64,000 nt of DNA from Bacillota bacterium (GTDB taxonomy: Bacteria > Bacillota > UBA4882 > UBA8346): the NCBI GenBank assembly GCA_023426245.1, contig JAFABB010000045.1:1-64000 (forward strand). The letters are read 5' to 3'. Shown here piece by piece: positions 1 to 8,313 of the stretch. The notes below the pieces were generated by a model. It was not told the origin of the DNA, made no database searches, and saw nothing but the letters and a program-made list of their open reading frames with translations. The position numbers and the translations under genes were made by a program. Numbering within the stretch: position 1 is the first letter of the stretch; the number at the start of each line of letters is the position of its first letter.

Positions 1-158
1 AAAATTATTCTGGGGAACTTCATCAAAAACCTTGTCATTGCTTAATTTCTTTTAATTCTATTTTGATAGATTTGATCAAATTGATCGAATTATCCCTCTC
101 CTGTTTGACTTATGGGTAATGCGTAGGTCTTAAGGAGTAACTGTTAGGAGAGACCATA

Positions 159-403
159 TTATGATTCACGCGGGAAAAATAGCACGAAAAGGAGCAGTAA
201 TAACAGAAATGGAATCATTGCTACGAAAACTAACAGTGAATGAAATGCCTGGCTGATGATTCCTTCCTGGATTGCAACGATAAAAACCTGTATCCAAGGT
301 TTGTCTCCAGCTGAAATATTTAAGACCGGAATGAGTTTCACAAGATAAGCAATGTATAGTAATAAGGCTCCTAGTAAGTAGCTCCTGGGACCTAAATCTT
401 AGC
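159..403 (-). pseudogene. C-terminal remnant of an MFS-type exporter
   Basis: Reading the minus strand from 403 gives one open stretch with two strongly hydrophobic helices and text typical of an MFS drug exporter tail: a GPRSYLLGALLLYIAYL segment followed by a final LLLLLLFVLFF helix and a charged end. An in-frame stop lies just upstream (about 404), and hydrophobic fragments in other frames continue to about 546, so the gene looks frameshifted and decayed. No ribosome site fits an internal start. I see this as a dead gene; a short real membrane protein starting at the GTG at 341 is possible. Bases 1-158 and 547-705 show nothing I can support. Confidence 0.35.
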
Positions 404-721
404 GAAGTCAAAACTGCCCCCAATTGAAACAAAAAACCGGAATCAGGATCCGTAACCGATGGCCAGTTTGGGCCATTTTTTTGTCGATAGGAATTAAACA
501 GAAGGGAATATAATAATTCCGACAATAAACGGATTGTGGCCATCATTCCTTTTTATTGAAAAAACATCGGTTCAGGCTGGGTTAAAAAAGGGTGAAATTT
601 TAAAAATTATTGTTTGGAACTTATTGACGTGTTGTCATAAAGTGGATACTATATTTTGTGTATTCCAAACCCAAAAGACTATTATCCCGGAACCCAAAAT
701 CACTAGAGAAGGTGGACTATT

Positions 722-2068
722 TTGCAAAAAAGGTTTGTTGAAGAAACCGTGCTTTTTATTAGTATCATTAAGTGGGCCGTCCTATCGATACTTACTGGGA
801 TCGTGGTAGGGCTTTCATGTACCTTGTTTTTAAAAATTCTGGGTTGGAGTACAGCCTGGTCCGGGTCTTATGGATACTATTTTTTGTTTTTGCCATTGGC
901 CTTGTTTTCAAGTAGTTTGATGATTCAATATCTGGCTCCGGATGCCGAAGGCCATGGGACGGAAAAAGTGATTGAAGCCATCCACAAACGGTGGGGTAAA
1001 ATCAAATTGGAGGTAGTTCCGGTCAAATTAATAGCGACTGTAATTACAATAACCGGAGGCGGTTCGGCCGGTAAGGAAGGACCTAGCGCTCAAATCGGGG
1101 CCGGGATGGCTTCTGCGTTGGCTGAAGGATTAAAATTGACCAAGGAAGATCGTAAGAAATTGGTTGTTTGCGGTATCAGTGCCGGTTTCGCAACGGTTTT
1201 CGGCACGCCAATTGCTGGAGCTTTATTTGCGGTGGAGGTCTTGGTTCTGGGGAAAATATTGCAGGAGATGTTTTTCCCTTCGCTAATGGCGGCTATTGTT
1301 AGTTATCAAGTTGCCAAGTTTTTTGGGTTGTCGTATTTTCATCAATCGATTCATCTGGGAGAGTTTTCCCAGACACTATTTTTGGAAGTATTATTAAGTG
1401 GACTTTACTTTGGCTTGATCGCTATTTTGCTTGTTGAAACACTGAAATTATTTGAACGGTCATCAAAAAAACTGAAGATTTGGAAACCTCTCAAAGGGCT
1501 TATCGGTGGAACCGCGATGGTAATATTGGCTTTCATATTGTCAAAGCGCTATCTGGGGTTGGGAATTGACACCATCCAAGCAGCAATTCATGGTGCTCAA
1601 ATTCCAACCCTGGCTTTTATATGGAAGACAATTTTTACTTCGATTACGTTGAGTATGGGTGGTAGCGGCGGCATATTGACTCCGATATTTTTTATTGGAA
1701 CAACAGCCGGTAGTACATTTGCCTATATTTTTCATTTAAACCCTTCGGTTTTTGCAGCCATTGGCCTTGTTGCCCTTTTGTCCGGTGCGGCGAACACACC
1801 GATTGCCGCTTCAGTCATGGCTATTGAAATGTTCGGGCCTCAAATCGGTTCTTACGCTGCGATTGCCTGTGTAGTCAGTTATATTGCCGCCGGTCACCGC
1901 AGCGTATACGCAAGCCAACTTTTGGGGGTAACCAAAAGCCCATCCATCAGTGCGCCATTAATGAAAGAATTTGAAAGCATTGATGGAGTCGTTGTAGAAA
2001 ATAAACCGGGAAAACTTATTTATATTGTAAAAAAATTTTTACTAGCACATCAAAAAGCAAGAAGGTAA
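722..2068 (+). CDS. ClC-family chloride channel / Cl-/H+ antiporter
   Basis: Integral membrane protein of 448 residues with the many-helix pattern of the ClC family. Visible motifs are GKEGPSAQIG near residue 119, holding the gating glutamate, and GGSGGILTPIFFIG near residue 307, the third ClC signature. The first ClC signature (GSGIP) is replaced by GHGTEKVIEA, as in many distant members. There are no CBS domains. Role in general: passage or exchange of chloride or a related anion across the cytoplasmic membrane. The TTG start at 722 is supported by an AAGGTGG ribosome site at about 708-714. It stands alone; the next gene is a regulator about 390 bases away. Confidence 0.88.
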   Translation: MQKRFVEETVLFISIIKWAVLSILTGIVVGLSCTLFLKILGWSTAWSGSYGYYFLFLPLALFSSSLMIQYLAPDAEGHGTEKVIEAIHKRWGKIKLEVVPVKLIATVITITGGGSAGKEGPSAQIGAGMASALAEGLKLTKEDRKKLVVCGISAGFATVFGTPIAGALFAVEVLVLGKILQEMFFPSLMAAIVSYQVAKFFGLSYFHQSIHLGEFSQTLFLEVLLSGLYFGLIAILLVETLKLFERSSKKLKIWKPLKGLIGGTAMVILAFILSKRYLGLGIDTIQAAIHGAQIPTLAFIWKTIFTSITLSMGGSGGILTPIFFIGTTAGSTFAYIFHLNPSVFAAIGLVALLSGAANTPIAASVMAIEMFGPQIGSYAAIACVVSYIAAGHRSVYASQLLGVTKSPSISAPLMKEFESIDGVVVENKPGKLIYIVKKFLLAHQKARR

Positions 2069-2089
2069 AATGAAAAACCAATCAACTTA

Positions 2090-2117
2090 TTGACAAAATG
2101 TCAAAAAGAGTTATAAT
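2090..2117 (+). promoter_or_regulatory. Promoter 1 with 15-bp inverted repeat over the -35 box
   Basis: TTGACA at 2090-2095 and TATAAT at 2112-2117 are 16 bases apart, a near-ideal sigma-A promoter. The -35 box is the left arm of the inverted repeat TTGAC-aaaat-GTCAA (2090-2104). The same repeat recurs at 2393-2407, so it is probably an operator. It points toward the ROK gene. Confidence 0.6.
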
Positions 2118-2392
2118 GAAATAAATCATCCAATGAATACTTTGGATGATTAAAGTTTTCCCAAACCTCCTTTATAGATGTGTGGGACTGAAAATCAGGG
2201 GATGCCCTGATTTTCCAGTTTCACAAACTTTGGTATAATCCACAATCCCAAAAGAAAAATGAGGGGAGTCAATTATCCTTGAATACTCATGATGCTGCTT
2301 TTGAGTTAACGGAGGATATTTTTTCAAGTTTAGCTATCAGAGTTCCGTTTATGAAATGATAAAGGTAAAATAAATTATCGGATATACTTCTA
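2118..2392 (+). other. Structured leader region before the ROK gene
   Basis: No gene is supported here. Two clear hairpins are visible: ATCATCCAA pairing with TTGGATGAT near 2127-2151, and GAAAATCAGGG pairing with CCCTGATTTTC near 2190-2215. Neither is followed by a T run. A second TATAAT lies near 2235. A 26-codon TTG-started reading frame near 2279-2359 has a GAGGGGAG site but is too short to judge. The region may be a transcribed leader from the 2090 promoter. Confidence 0.3.
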
Positions 2393-2422
2393 TTGACGGA
2401 ATGTCAAGCAAGAATCTATGAT
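2393..2422 (+). promoter_or_regulatory. Promoter 2 with the same operator
   Basis: TTGACG (2393-2398) and TATGAT (2417-2422) are separated by 18 bases. The -35 box starts the inverted repeat TTGAC-ggaat-GTCAA (2393-2407), matching the first copy in both arms and in spacing. This promoter lies about 40 bases before the ROK gene start and suggests self-regulation. Confidence 0.6.
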
Positions 2423-2461
2423 AGGATTAAAAGAAATTTAGTGAATTAAGATAGGGTAAAG

Positions 2462-3658
2462 ATGGATATCAAAGAAACATTAACGCATATCAGCAAAGAG
2501 GGCAAACAGGTCTTCGGCTTATTGCAAAAAAGCGGTCCTTTAACCAAAAACGGCTTACTGGAAAGATTAAAAATTAATTTTACCGCGCTCAATCGGATCA
2601 TGGATCCCCTTGAGCGTGAAAAGTTTATCATTGAAGTCGGTATTGGCGAGTCTTCCGGAGGAAGAAAGCCGTTGTTATATGATTTGGATAAAAAGTGTTT
2701 TTATGTGTTAGGAATTGATATTTCCAGACTTTATACCAAAATCATTATCACGGATGCTAAAATGAATATTTTATGCAATAAGATTTTTGCGATGGATAGT
2801 ACTTTCACCCCTGAAAAAACCATCCAAACAATTGCCACCATGTTTCAAGAGGTTTTGAATGAACTTGGAATTGGAAAAGAAAAATTTTTAGGAGTCGGGG
2901 TTGGAACAGTAGGACCGCTGGATCGGTTTTCAGGAATCATGCTCCGGCCCAAGTTCTTTGCCTGTGAGGGTTGGACCGGGTTTCCCATGAGAAAACAGAT
3001 GGAAGAAGCATTAAATCTGCCGGTCATCATGGATAACGGAGCCAATACGGCAATTCTGGCTGAGTACAATTTCGGCGCAGGAAAAGGATATCACAATATT
3101 GCTTATTTTAATTGCAGTACAGGAATCAGGACCGGAGCGATTTCAGCGGGTGCTATAGTCCGTTCAATTAATGATGCGGAGGATGCTTTCGGGCATATGG
3201 TCATTAATGTGGATGGGGAAGCTTGCAATTGCGGGAATTACGGTTGTATTGATTGTTATTCCTCTATTTATGCGATTGGAAAAAAGTATAAAGCTGCATT
3301 GAAGCAAGGGCGTTCCACAGTCATAGCCAAGCCGCTTCCGGAAACTGATTATACCGATATTTGCAGGGCTGCTGAAGAGCATGATTCGTTGACCCGGGAA
3401 ATTATTACGAATGCCGCTACGATTTTTGGAGTTGGACTTGCCAACTATATTAATCTTTTGGATCCGAACTTGATAATTCTCAGCGGCCCATTAATCAGCT
3501 GTTCAGAACTTTACTATCGTATTGCCAGTGAAACAGCAATAAAAAGATTATATGATAAAGAATCCAATCCTATTGTTTTTAGTAAAGGCGGTTATTTTGG
3601 AGAAGATGCCATTGCCTTGGGAGCCGCCGTTATGGTAGTTCAAAAATACCTCCTGTAG
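2462..3658 (+). CDS. ROK-family transcriptional regulator (NagC/XylR type)
   Basis: 398 residues. Residues 1-75 form a winged helix-turn-helix of the MarR-like type used by ROK repressors (KSGPLTKNGLLERLKINFTALNRIMDPL). The rest is a ROK sugar-kinase-like fold. The zinc signature CNCGNYGCIDC is present near residues 257-267. DNA binding is probably changed by a sugar or sugar phosphate; the effector cannot be read from sequence. The N-terminal HTH marks it as a regulator rather than a plain kinase. Two copies of a 15-bp inverted repeat upstream overlap -35 boxes and are likely its own operators. No sugar gene is adjacent: the downstream genes face the other way. Confidence 0.87.
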   Translation: MDIKETLTHISKEGKQVFGLLQKSGPLTKNGLLERLKINFTALNRIMDPLEREKFIIEVGIGESSGGRKPLLYDLDKKCFYVLGIDISRLYTKIIITDAKMNILCNKIFAMDSTFTPEKTIQTIATMFQEVLNELGIGKEKFLGVGVGTVGPLDRFSGIMLRPKFFACEGWTGFPMRKQMEEALNLPVIMDNGANTAILAEYNFGAGKGYHNIAYFNCSTGIRTGAISAGAIVRSINDAEDAFGHMVINVDGEACNCGNYGCIDCYSSIYAIGKKYKAALKQGRSTVIAKPLPETDYTDICRAAEEHDSLTREIITNAATIFGVGLANYINLLDPNLIILSGPLISCSELYYRIASETAIKRLYDKESNPIVFSKGGYFGEDAIALGAAVMVVQKYLL

Positions 3659-3738
3659 TCGAAATGTTTTATCTCAATGGGTACGTGGTTTTCATTTTAT
3701 AATGGCCGGCAAAAAAGATCCATAAATGCTTTAATCGA

Positions 3739-5112
3739 TCACCATAAGTTTTTCCCCATATACGGTATTCCTGCCATTTCTGCATAATCCGGGTCCAGGG
3801 CCACCAGATCGCTTTTGTTGATATCCCGCAAATCATTTTTTCCCAAAGCACGTGCTACCTGCTTTAGCTCTAGAAAACAGCTTTCATAATAGTTATGGAG
3901 ATGTTTGGCGCCTAGATCGGGGTTGTATTTTTTGGCTTCTTTTGCGTCATAGTAAAGAATCCCGGTGGGTGGTTCCCAAGGGGTGGCTTTGGTAACCTGG
4001 GTGTGAGACATGACCAAAGCGGCGAGGGTTCCGATGTAAACTGCGTCTGCTCCGAGGGCCAGGCACTTTAAAAAATCTCCGGGAGTGGCTAACCCCCCTC
4101 CGACGACTAAAGTAATTTGCCCTTTTAGATTTCGATTTTCCAAGTAATTCACCGTACGGCATAGGGCGGGAAGAGTTGGTAGCCCCGCATCATCTTGCAA
4201 TGTGGAGGGGCAGGCATGGGTTCCGGCCTCGGCGCCATCCAACACGATAACATCGATTCCACCCTGGATGATGAAATCCAGCTCTTGTTCGAGGTAGTGG
4301 GTTCCACCGAATTTAGCGGCAATCGGTACTCCTCCGGTTACCTCTTTCAGCCTCAAGATTAAATTCTTCCAATCGTTTAAATCTTCGACTTCCGGAACCC
4401 GGGATTCAAGCACAATATCAAGCCCGGGGATGGTTCCCAGGCGTCTGGCAAAACCGCCGATTACTTTCTGACCGGAGATCCGAACTGGGGCAGAATCGTA
4501 AGCTCCATGTCCGACGGCAATTTCCACCATATCCGCCTGGCTGAGGACCTGATCGGTTTTGGACCAAAATCCTTTATTATACTGAATAATATATTTATTC
4601 GCCACAGCCCGGGCTTCTTCTATCAGCGGCCCGCCACCGGTATTATCGGCTGTTCCCGTTAAAACCGAGGCTTTGGCCAGGGCCATTTTTGCATTTAAAC
4701 TGATGGCGTTTCCATAGGCCATTGCGCTAACTAAAAGCGGTACTTTTAAGGTTAACGGTTTTTTGGCTTTGGGGCCGATGATTACCTCGGTATGGACGGG
4801 AGTATTCGAAGATAAAGGTTGCCGGAATAGATAGCCCGGAGTCAACTGAATCTGATCCCATTTAAAAAAATGAATATTGGTTCCAAATGGACGTTGGGTG
4901 GCTTTTCCGGTATCGGCTCTCAAATTGCTCTCAAAATAATCACGCCAGGTTAGTTTATTGAAAAGGGTGAGAGTTTCAACAGGCGCCGACTTTCGCAGCC
5001 AATCGGAAGCGCTTTGGCGGAACTTGACGATGAAAAGGACCAATAAAATGAGGGCGGCCAATCCCGCTCCAAAGAGGATTCCTCCCAATGCAATCCAGAA
5101 TATGACGTTCAT
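3739..5112 (-). CDS. Membrane-anchored FMN-binding glutamate-synthase-like protein (second of pair)
   Basis: 457 residues from the ATG at 5112, which overlaps the stop of the upstream paralog as ATGA; this coupling is why I prefer it over an ATG 36 bases upstream. One transmembrane helix occupies about residues 5-30. The rest resembles the alpha/beta-barrel FMN domain of the large glutamate synthase subunit: LVSAMAYGNAISLNAKMALAKAS, IAAKFGGTHYLEQEL and TLVVGGGLATPGDFLKCLALGADAVYIGT. The cysteine cluster that binds [3Fe-4S] in true GltB (CHTNxCPVG-like) is absent; the sequence there is SHTQVTKATPWEP. There is no glutaminase domain. The reaction is unknown. It forms a two-gene operon with its paralog. 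Confidence 0.82.
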   Translation of the reverse strand: MNVIFWIALGGILFGAGLAALILLVLFIVKFRQSASDWLRKSAPVETLTLFNKLTWRDYFESNLRADTGKATQRPFGTNIHFFKWDQIQLTPGYLFRQPLSSNTPVHTEVIIGPKAKKPLTLKVPLLVSAMAYGNAISLNAKMALAKASVLTGTADNTGGGPLIEEARAVANKYIIQYNKGFWSKTDQVLSQADMVEIAVGHGAYDSAPVRISGQKVIGGFARRLGTIPGLDIVLESRVPEVEDLNDWKNLILRLKEVTGGVPIAAKFGGTHYLEQELDFIIQGGIDVIVLDGAEAGTHACPSTLQDDAGLPTLPALCRTVNYLENRNLKGQITLVVGGGLATPGDFLKCLALGADAVYIGTLAALVMSHTQVTKATPWEPPTGILYYDAKEAKKYNPDLGAKHLHNYYESCFLELKQVARALGKNDLRDINKSDLVALDPDYAEMAGIPYMGKNLW

Positions 5113-6512
5113 TTCTTGACCGGATATCCTTTCGGAGGATAAAGACAATGATCCACTCCGGCCATGGAGGCAATTTCAGCCGATGTTGAAGAGAGATCAG
5201 CGGATGATACTTCTTTTAAAGAACTCCATCCCATACAGCCAATGGTCAACATGATTTCCTCATTACAGCTTTTTAAAAAATTGGCGATATTCATTGCGGC
5301 ATCATCAATGGATAACTTTTTCCTGGACTTGCCGTTTTCAAAAACCAGCTCTGTCAAAGGTTCCCAGGGAAGGACTTTCGTTATTTGTGTATGGACCATT
5401 GCCACTATGGCGACTGTACCGATGGCGACCGCATCAGCACCTAGGGCCAGGGCTTTTAGAAAATGTCCCGGAGTAATCAACCCTCCCGAGATAATTAAGG
5501 ATACTTGATTCTTTAAATCGTTTTGCTTTAGAAAATTGGCAGCCCGGCACAGTGCCGGTAGTGTGGGAAGCCCAACATCATCTTCCAGTATTCCCGACCC
5601 ATAATGAATTCCGGCCTCCCCTCCGGCGATGCTCAAGAAATCGACTCCCGCTTTGGTGAAGATCTCCAATTCCTGTTCCAAATAATGAGTGGCCCCGAAT
5701 TTAATCCCGATTGGGGCTCCATTGGTCAATTGGCGCAAATAGTGGACCAGCTTTGTAAGTTCTGCGCCGTTTTTAACATTGGGCAAGTTAGCCTCTTCAA
5801 TTAAATCTTCACCGGAATCGAGTTTCATATAATCACGGAATTCCGGGCTGAATTCTTTGTTTCTCCAGATGAGCGGCGCCGGGCCGCAGGCTCCGTATCC
5901 AAGATTAATTTCAATGGCGTTGGCCTGCCGCAAAACCGCTTCTTCTTTTGACCAGAAACCCCGGTGATACTGAATGATCAATCTTTGAACATGTTTGCGT
6001 TCTTCCGGTAAAAAGGGGCCGGCTCCGGTTCCGGTGGCGGTTTTTACCATATCCGCGCCTTTGGCTAAGGCAATCTTGGCGTTTAAGGATAGTCCTCCGC
6101 CATAATTCATTCCAGCAATCATAATCGGCATGTCAATTTCCAGCGGTCTTTTGGCTTTAGGCCCTATAGTTACCTTGGTGTCAATGGTCGCTGCTTCAAC
6201 TGCCGGTTTCCGGGTAAAATAAACTGGGTTGAAGAGTAATTTGTCCCAAGAGGAAAAATGTTTGGGGGTTCCAAAGGGACGCTCTAGAGGCTTTCCGCTT
6301 GTGGAACGTAAATCGCTTTCAAAAACGTTCTGAACCCCCACTTTGGTGAAGACATTGTACATTTCTCCAATATTTTCCGGATAGGGATCTTTCATTAAGC
6401 GTTTGACAAAAGCGTCGGTCCATAAATCAATACCCGGCCGCCAAAGGAAGATAGCGGAAATCAGGATGATGACAATTCCGACACAGACCGCAAGGATAAA
6501 TTGAAAGCCCAT
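5109..6512 (-). CDS. Membrane-anchored FMN-binding glutamate-synthase-like protein (first of pair)
   Basis: 467 residues with an N-terminal transmembrane helix (about residues 4-26) and the same FMN-barrel landmarks as the downstream gene (AGMNYGGGLSLNAKIALAKGA, GIKFGATHYLEQELEIF, SLIISGGLITPGHFLKALALGADAVAIGT). The Fe-S cysteines of classical GltB are again missing (VHTQITKVLPWEPLTE). A GGGGAAAGG ribosome site precedes the ATG at 6512. The two paralogs are clearly homologous but not near-identical, so the duplication is old. Its promoter region is shared with the divergent ArsR-type operon. The pair may form a heterodimer; that is inference. Confidence 0.82.
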   Translation of the reverse strand: MGFQFILAVCVGIVIILISAIFLWRPGIDLWTDAFVKRLMKDPYPENIGEMYNVFTKVGVQNVFESDLRSTSGKPLERPFGTPKHFSSWDKLLFNPVYFTRKPAVEAATIDTKVTIGPKAKRPLEIDMPIMIAGMNYGGGLSLNAKIALAKGADMVKTATGTGAGPFLPEERKHVQRLIIQYHRGFWSKEEAVLRQANAIEINLGYGACGPAPLIWRNKEFSPEFRDYMKLDSGEDLIEEANLPNVKNGAELTKLVHYLRQLTNGAPIGIKFGATHYLEQELEIFTKAGVDFLSIAGGEAGIHYGSGILEDDVGLPTLPALCRAANFLKQNDLKNQVSLIISGGLITPGHFLKALALGADAVAIGTVAIVAMVHTQITKVLPWEPLTELVFENGKSRKKLSIDDAAMNIANFLKSCNEEIMLTIGCMGWSSLKEVSSADLSSTSAEIASMAGVDHCLYPPKGYPVKK

Positions 6513-6655
6513 AAGTATGCCTTTCCCCAGTTATTTCTGAAAACATTACTGCATCCATTAAAAATAGTTTTACCCTTGAAAGGCGAGAATATGTTTCCCT
6601 TTTCGGAAAGTTCAGAATAAAACGATGGCGTTTTAAAAAAAATCAGGAATAACCT

Positions 6656-6683
6656 TGACAAACCATAAGTTTTCAATTACTAT
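6656..6683 (+). promoter_or_regulatory. Promoter of the redox operon
   Basis: TTGACA at 6656-6661 and TACTAT at 6678-6683 are 16 bases apart, a good sigma-A match. The downstream edge of the -10 box runs straight into an inverted repeat operator at 6683-6708, so a bound repressor would block transcription. Confidence 0.65.
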
Positions 6684-6708
6684 TTAAGTAGTTGCTTTAA
6701 TACTTAAC
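6683..6708. promoter_or_regulatory. Operator copy 1 (ArsR-type inverted repeat)
   Basis: Inverted repeat TTAAGTA (6684-6690) and TACTTAA (6701-6707). With its central TTGCT it is repeated at 7161-7186: both copies read TTTAAGT, two bases, TTGCT, then ACTTAA exactly 19 bases after the start. It overlaps the end of the -10 box. Confidence 0.65.
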
Positions 6709-6731
6709 TTATTTTGCGGAGTGGTTAGAAA

Positions 6732-7142
6732 TTGGAAGCGTCGGAAATTTGCAAAGTTTTGTCGGTTGAAACCCGTTTAAAAATTATAAAATTATTAAAA
6801 ACCAAAGGACCGCTCGGTGCGAAAGATATTGCAGAATTTTTAGGAGTAACAACGGCTGCCGTTTCCCAACATTTGAAGATAATGAGCCAGGTTGGGATTG
6901 TCAGCAGCGAAAGAAAAGGGTTTTGTATTCCTTATACCATTAATGAAGATGTTCTCAGACAATGCCGCGAGTTGTTAACCGAAGTTTGTTTATGCGGATG
7001 TAATGGAGAAGGTAAAAAAGACATGGAAGCCCTAAACTCGGCTAGCCTGGAAACATTAAAAAACTGTGAAAAGGATTTGGAGCAGAAACTTCAAGCGGTT
7101 CGCCTGCGAATTGGAGTCCTTGAGGCCAAGGACAAGGGGTAA
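6732..7142 (+). CDS. ArsR-family winged-helix regulator with cysteine-rich tail
   Basis: 136 residues. Residues 1-70 are an ArsR-type winged helix (SVETRLKIIKLLKTKGPLGAKDIAEFLGVTTAAVSQHLKIM). Beyond it lies a CLCGCNGEG cysteine cluster near residue 85, then a predicted coiled coil (about 95-130). ArsR proteins usually sense metals or redox state through cysteines, so this tail is a plausible sensor; the signal is unknown. The TTG start at 6732 follows a GGAGTGG ribosome site. It is the first gene of the thioredoxin operon, and two matching operators, before itself and before the thioredoxin gene, suggest autoregulation. Confidence 0.83.
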   Translation: MEASEICKVLSVETRLKIIKLLKTKGPLGAKDIAEFLGVTTAAVSQHLKIMSQVGIVSSERKGFCIPYTINEDVLRQCRELLTEVCLCGCNGEGKKDMEALNSASLETLKNCEKDLEQKLQAVRLRIGVLEAKDKG

Positions 7143-7160
7143 AATTTTTTCTTTATGAAT

Positions 7161-7186
7161 TTAAGTTATTGCTAAATCACTTAAAT
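7161..7186. promoter_or_regulatory. Operator copy 2 (ArsR-type inverted repeat)
   Basis: TTTAAGT (7161-7167) and ACTTAAA (7180-7186) repeat the spacing and the central TTGCT of the operator at 6683-6708. It lies between the regulator gene and the thioredoxin gene. I see no clear -35/-10 pair next to it, so it could be a second repressor site acting from inside the operon. Confidence 0.6.
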
Positions 7187-7209
7187 AAATCTGAGATGAG
7201 GTGGATTCG

Positions 7210-7530
7210 ATGTTAAATGTAACAGAAAGCACTTTCCGGGAAGAGGTTTTAAACGCCAAAGGAGTCGTGTTGGTGGATTTTTGGGCGCCATGGTGCGGCC
7301 CTTGCCGTATGGTGGGGCCGATTTTGGAAGAGATTGCCCGTGAAAAAGGGGATCAGCTCAAAATCGTTAAGATCAATGTTGATGAAAATCCGGGATTAGC
7401 CGCCAATTATAACGTAATGTCCATTCCAAACCTGCATATATTTAAAGACGGACGATTGGTGGAACAGTTTGTCGGCGCTTTACCCAAACCGGTCATTGAA
7501 AGTAAATTGGCCCGCTGGATCATTTCCTGA
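7210..7530 (+). CDS. Thioredoxin
   Basis: 106 residues, the usual thioredoxin length, with WAPWCGPCRM near residue 28 (active-site pair CGPC) and the conserved cis-proline region SIPNLHIFKDG. It reduces protein disulfides in the cytoplasm. A GTG in frame at 7201 overlaps the GAGGTGG ribosome site, so the ATG at 7210 with five-base spacing is the better start. Second gene of the redox operon, directly behind an operator, so its expression probably follows the ArsR-type regulator. Confidence 0.93.
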   Translation: MLNVTESTFREEVLNAKGVVLVDFWAPWCGPCRMVGPILEEIAREKGDQLKIVKINVDENPGLAANYNVMSIPNLHIFKDGRLVEQFVGALPKPVIESKLARWIIS

Positions 7531-7570
7531 AATAAGTCGATACAGAAATCATCATGAAAGGGAAAACACC

Positions 7571-7747
7571 ATGGCAGTTTCCGTTGATCTGAAGCTTTGC
7601 CCGCAAAATCATCCCTGTCCAGCTATTAGGGTCTGTCCTGTGAGTGCTTTAACACAGAATGGTTTTCATGCTCCCAGTGTTGATGCTGTCAAATGCATAG
7701 ACTGTAAAAAATGCGTCCGGTTTTGTCCGATGGGGGCATTTTCCTAA
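7571..7747 (+). CDS. Small ferredoxin-like [4Fe-4S] protein
   Basis: 58 residues starting at ATG 7571 after an AAAGGGA site. The C-terminal half holds a classical CIDCKKCVRFCP cluster motif. The N-terminal half has only three cysteines in an unusual arrangement (CPQNHPC then RVCP), so a second cluster, if present, is not of the standard CxxCxxCxxxCP form. Probably an electron carrier for the thiol-redox proteins around it; that link is inference from operon position. It sits 40 bases after the thioredoxin gene. Confidence 0.8.
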   Translation: MAVSVDLKLCPQNHPCPAIRVCPVSALTQNGFHAPSVDAVKCIDCKKCVRFCPMGAFS

Positions 7748-7772
7748 AAAAATAATCATTGAGGTGGTCAAG

Positions 7773-8312
7773 ATGTCGGAAATTTTTAAAAAGCATTGGC
7801 TCGGACTATTCCTGTTAATTTTTTTTGCGATGATGATTGGAGCTGGCATGCAAAGTGGAGCCGCTGCGGAAAAGGTCAGCCCGCAAATGGGCTATAAAGC
7901 GCCTGATTTCACTTTACATAGTCTGACGGAGAGAAATGTAAATCTATATCGAATAATCCGAGAGAACAAGGTTACCTTGATTAATTTTTGGGGGATCTGG
8001 TGCCCGTATTGTGTCAGGGAAATACCGGAGTTCGTGAAATTTTACCAGCAATATCACCAGCGCCAGGTTGAAGTCTTGGCGGTCAATGTCGGAGATAATC
8101 CCAAGGATGTACCGTCGTTTGCCAAAAAGAACCGGATGAGCTTTCCGATCCTCATTGATCAAAACAATACGGTAAGCGATCTATACCAAATTACCGGTTT
8201 TCCGACAACCCTGATTATTGACCGGCGGGGTGTGATTCAAGACATCATTGTAGGAGCGACCAATCAATCAACGTTGACTGCAAAAGTACAAGCAATTCTC
8301 AGGGAGAAATAG
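7773..8312 (+). CDS. Exported TlpA/ResA-like thioredoxin
   Basis: 179 residues. An N-terminal signal or anchor helix (about residues 8-27) precedes a redoxin domain with FWGIWCPYCVREIPEF (active-site CPYC) and GFPTTLIIDRRG, the cis-proline region. Such proteins act outside the membrane, reducing disulfides, for example in cytochrome c maturation, and take electrons from CcdA, which is encoded next. GTG 7764 lies inside the GAGGTGG ribosome site, so ATG 7773 is preferred. Stop and the ccdA start are one base apart. Confidence 0.9.
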   Translation: MSEIFKKHWLGLFLLIFFAMMIGAGMQSGAAAEKVSPQMGYKAPDFTLHSLTERNVNLYRIIRENKVTLINFWGIWCPYCVREIPEFVKFYQQYHQRQVEVLAVNVGDNPKDVPSFAKKNRMSFPILIDQNNTVSDLYQITGFPTTLIIDRRGVIQDIIVGATNQSTLTAKVQAILREK

Positions 8313-8313
8313 C

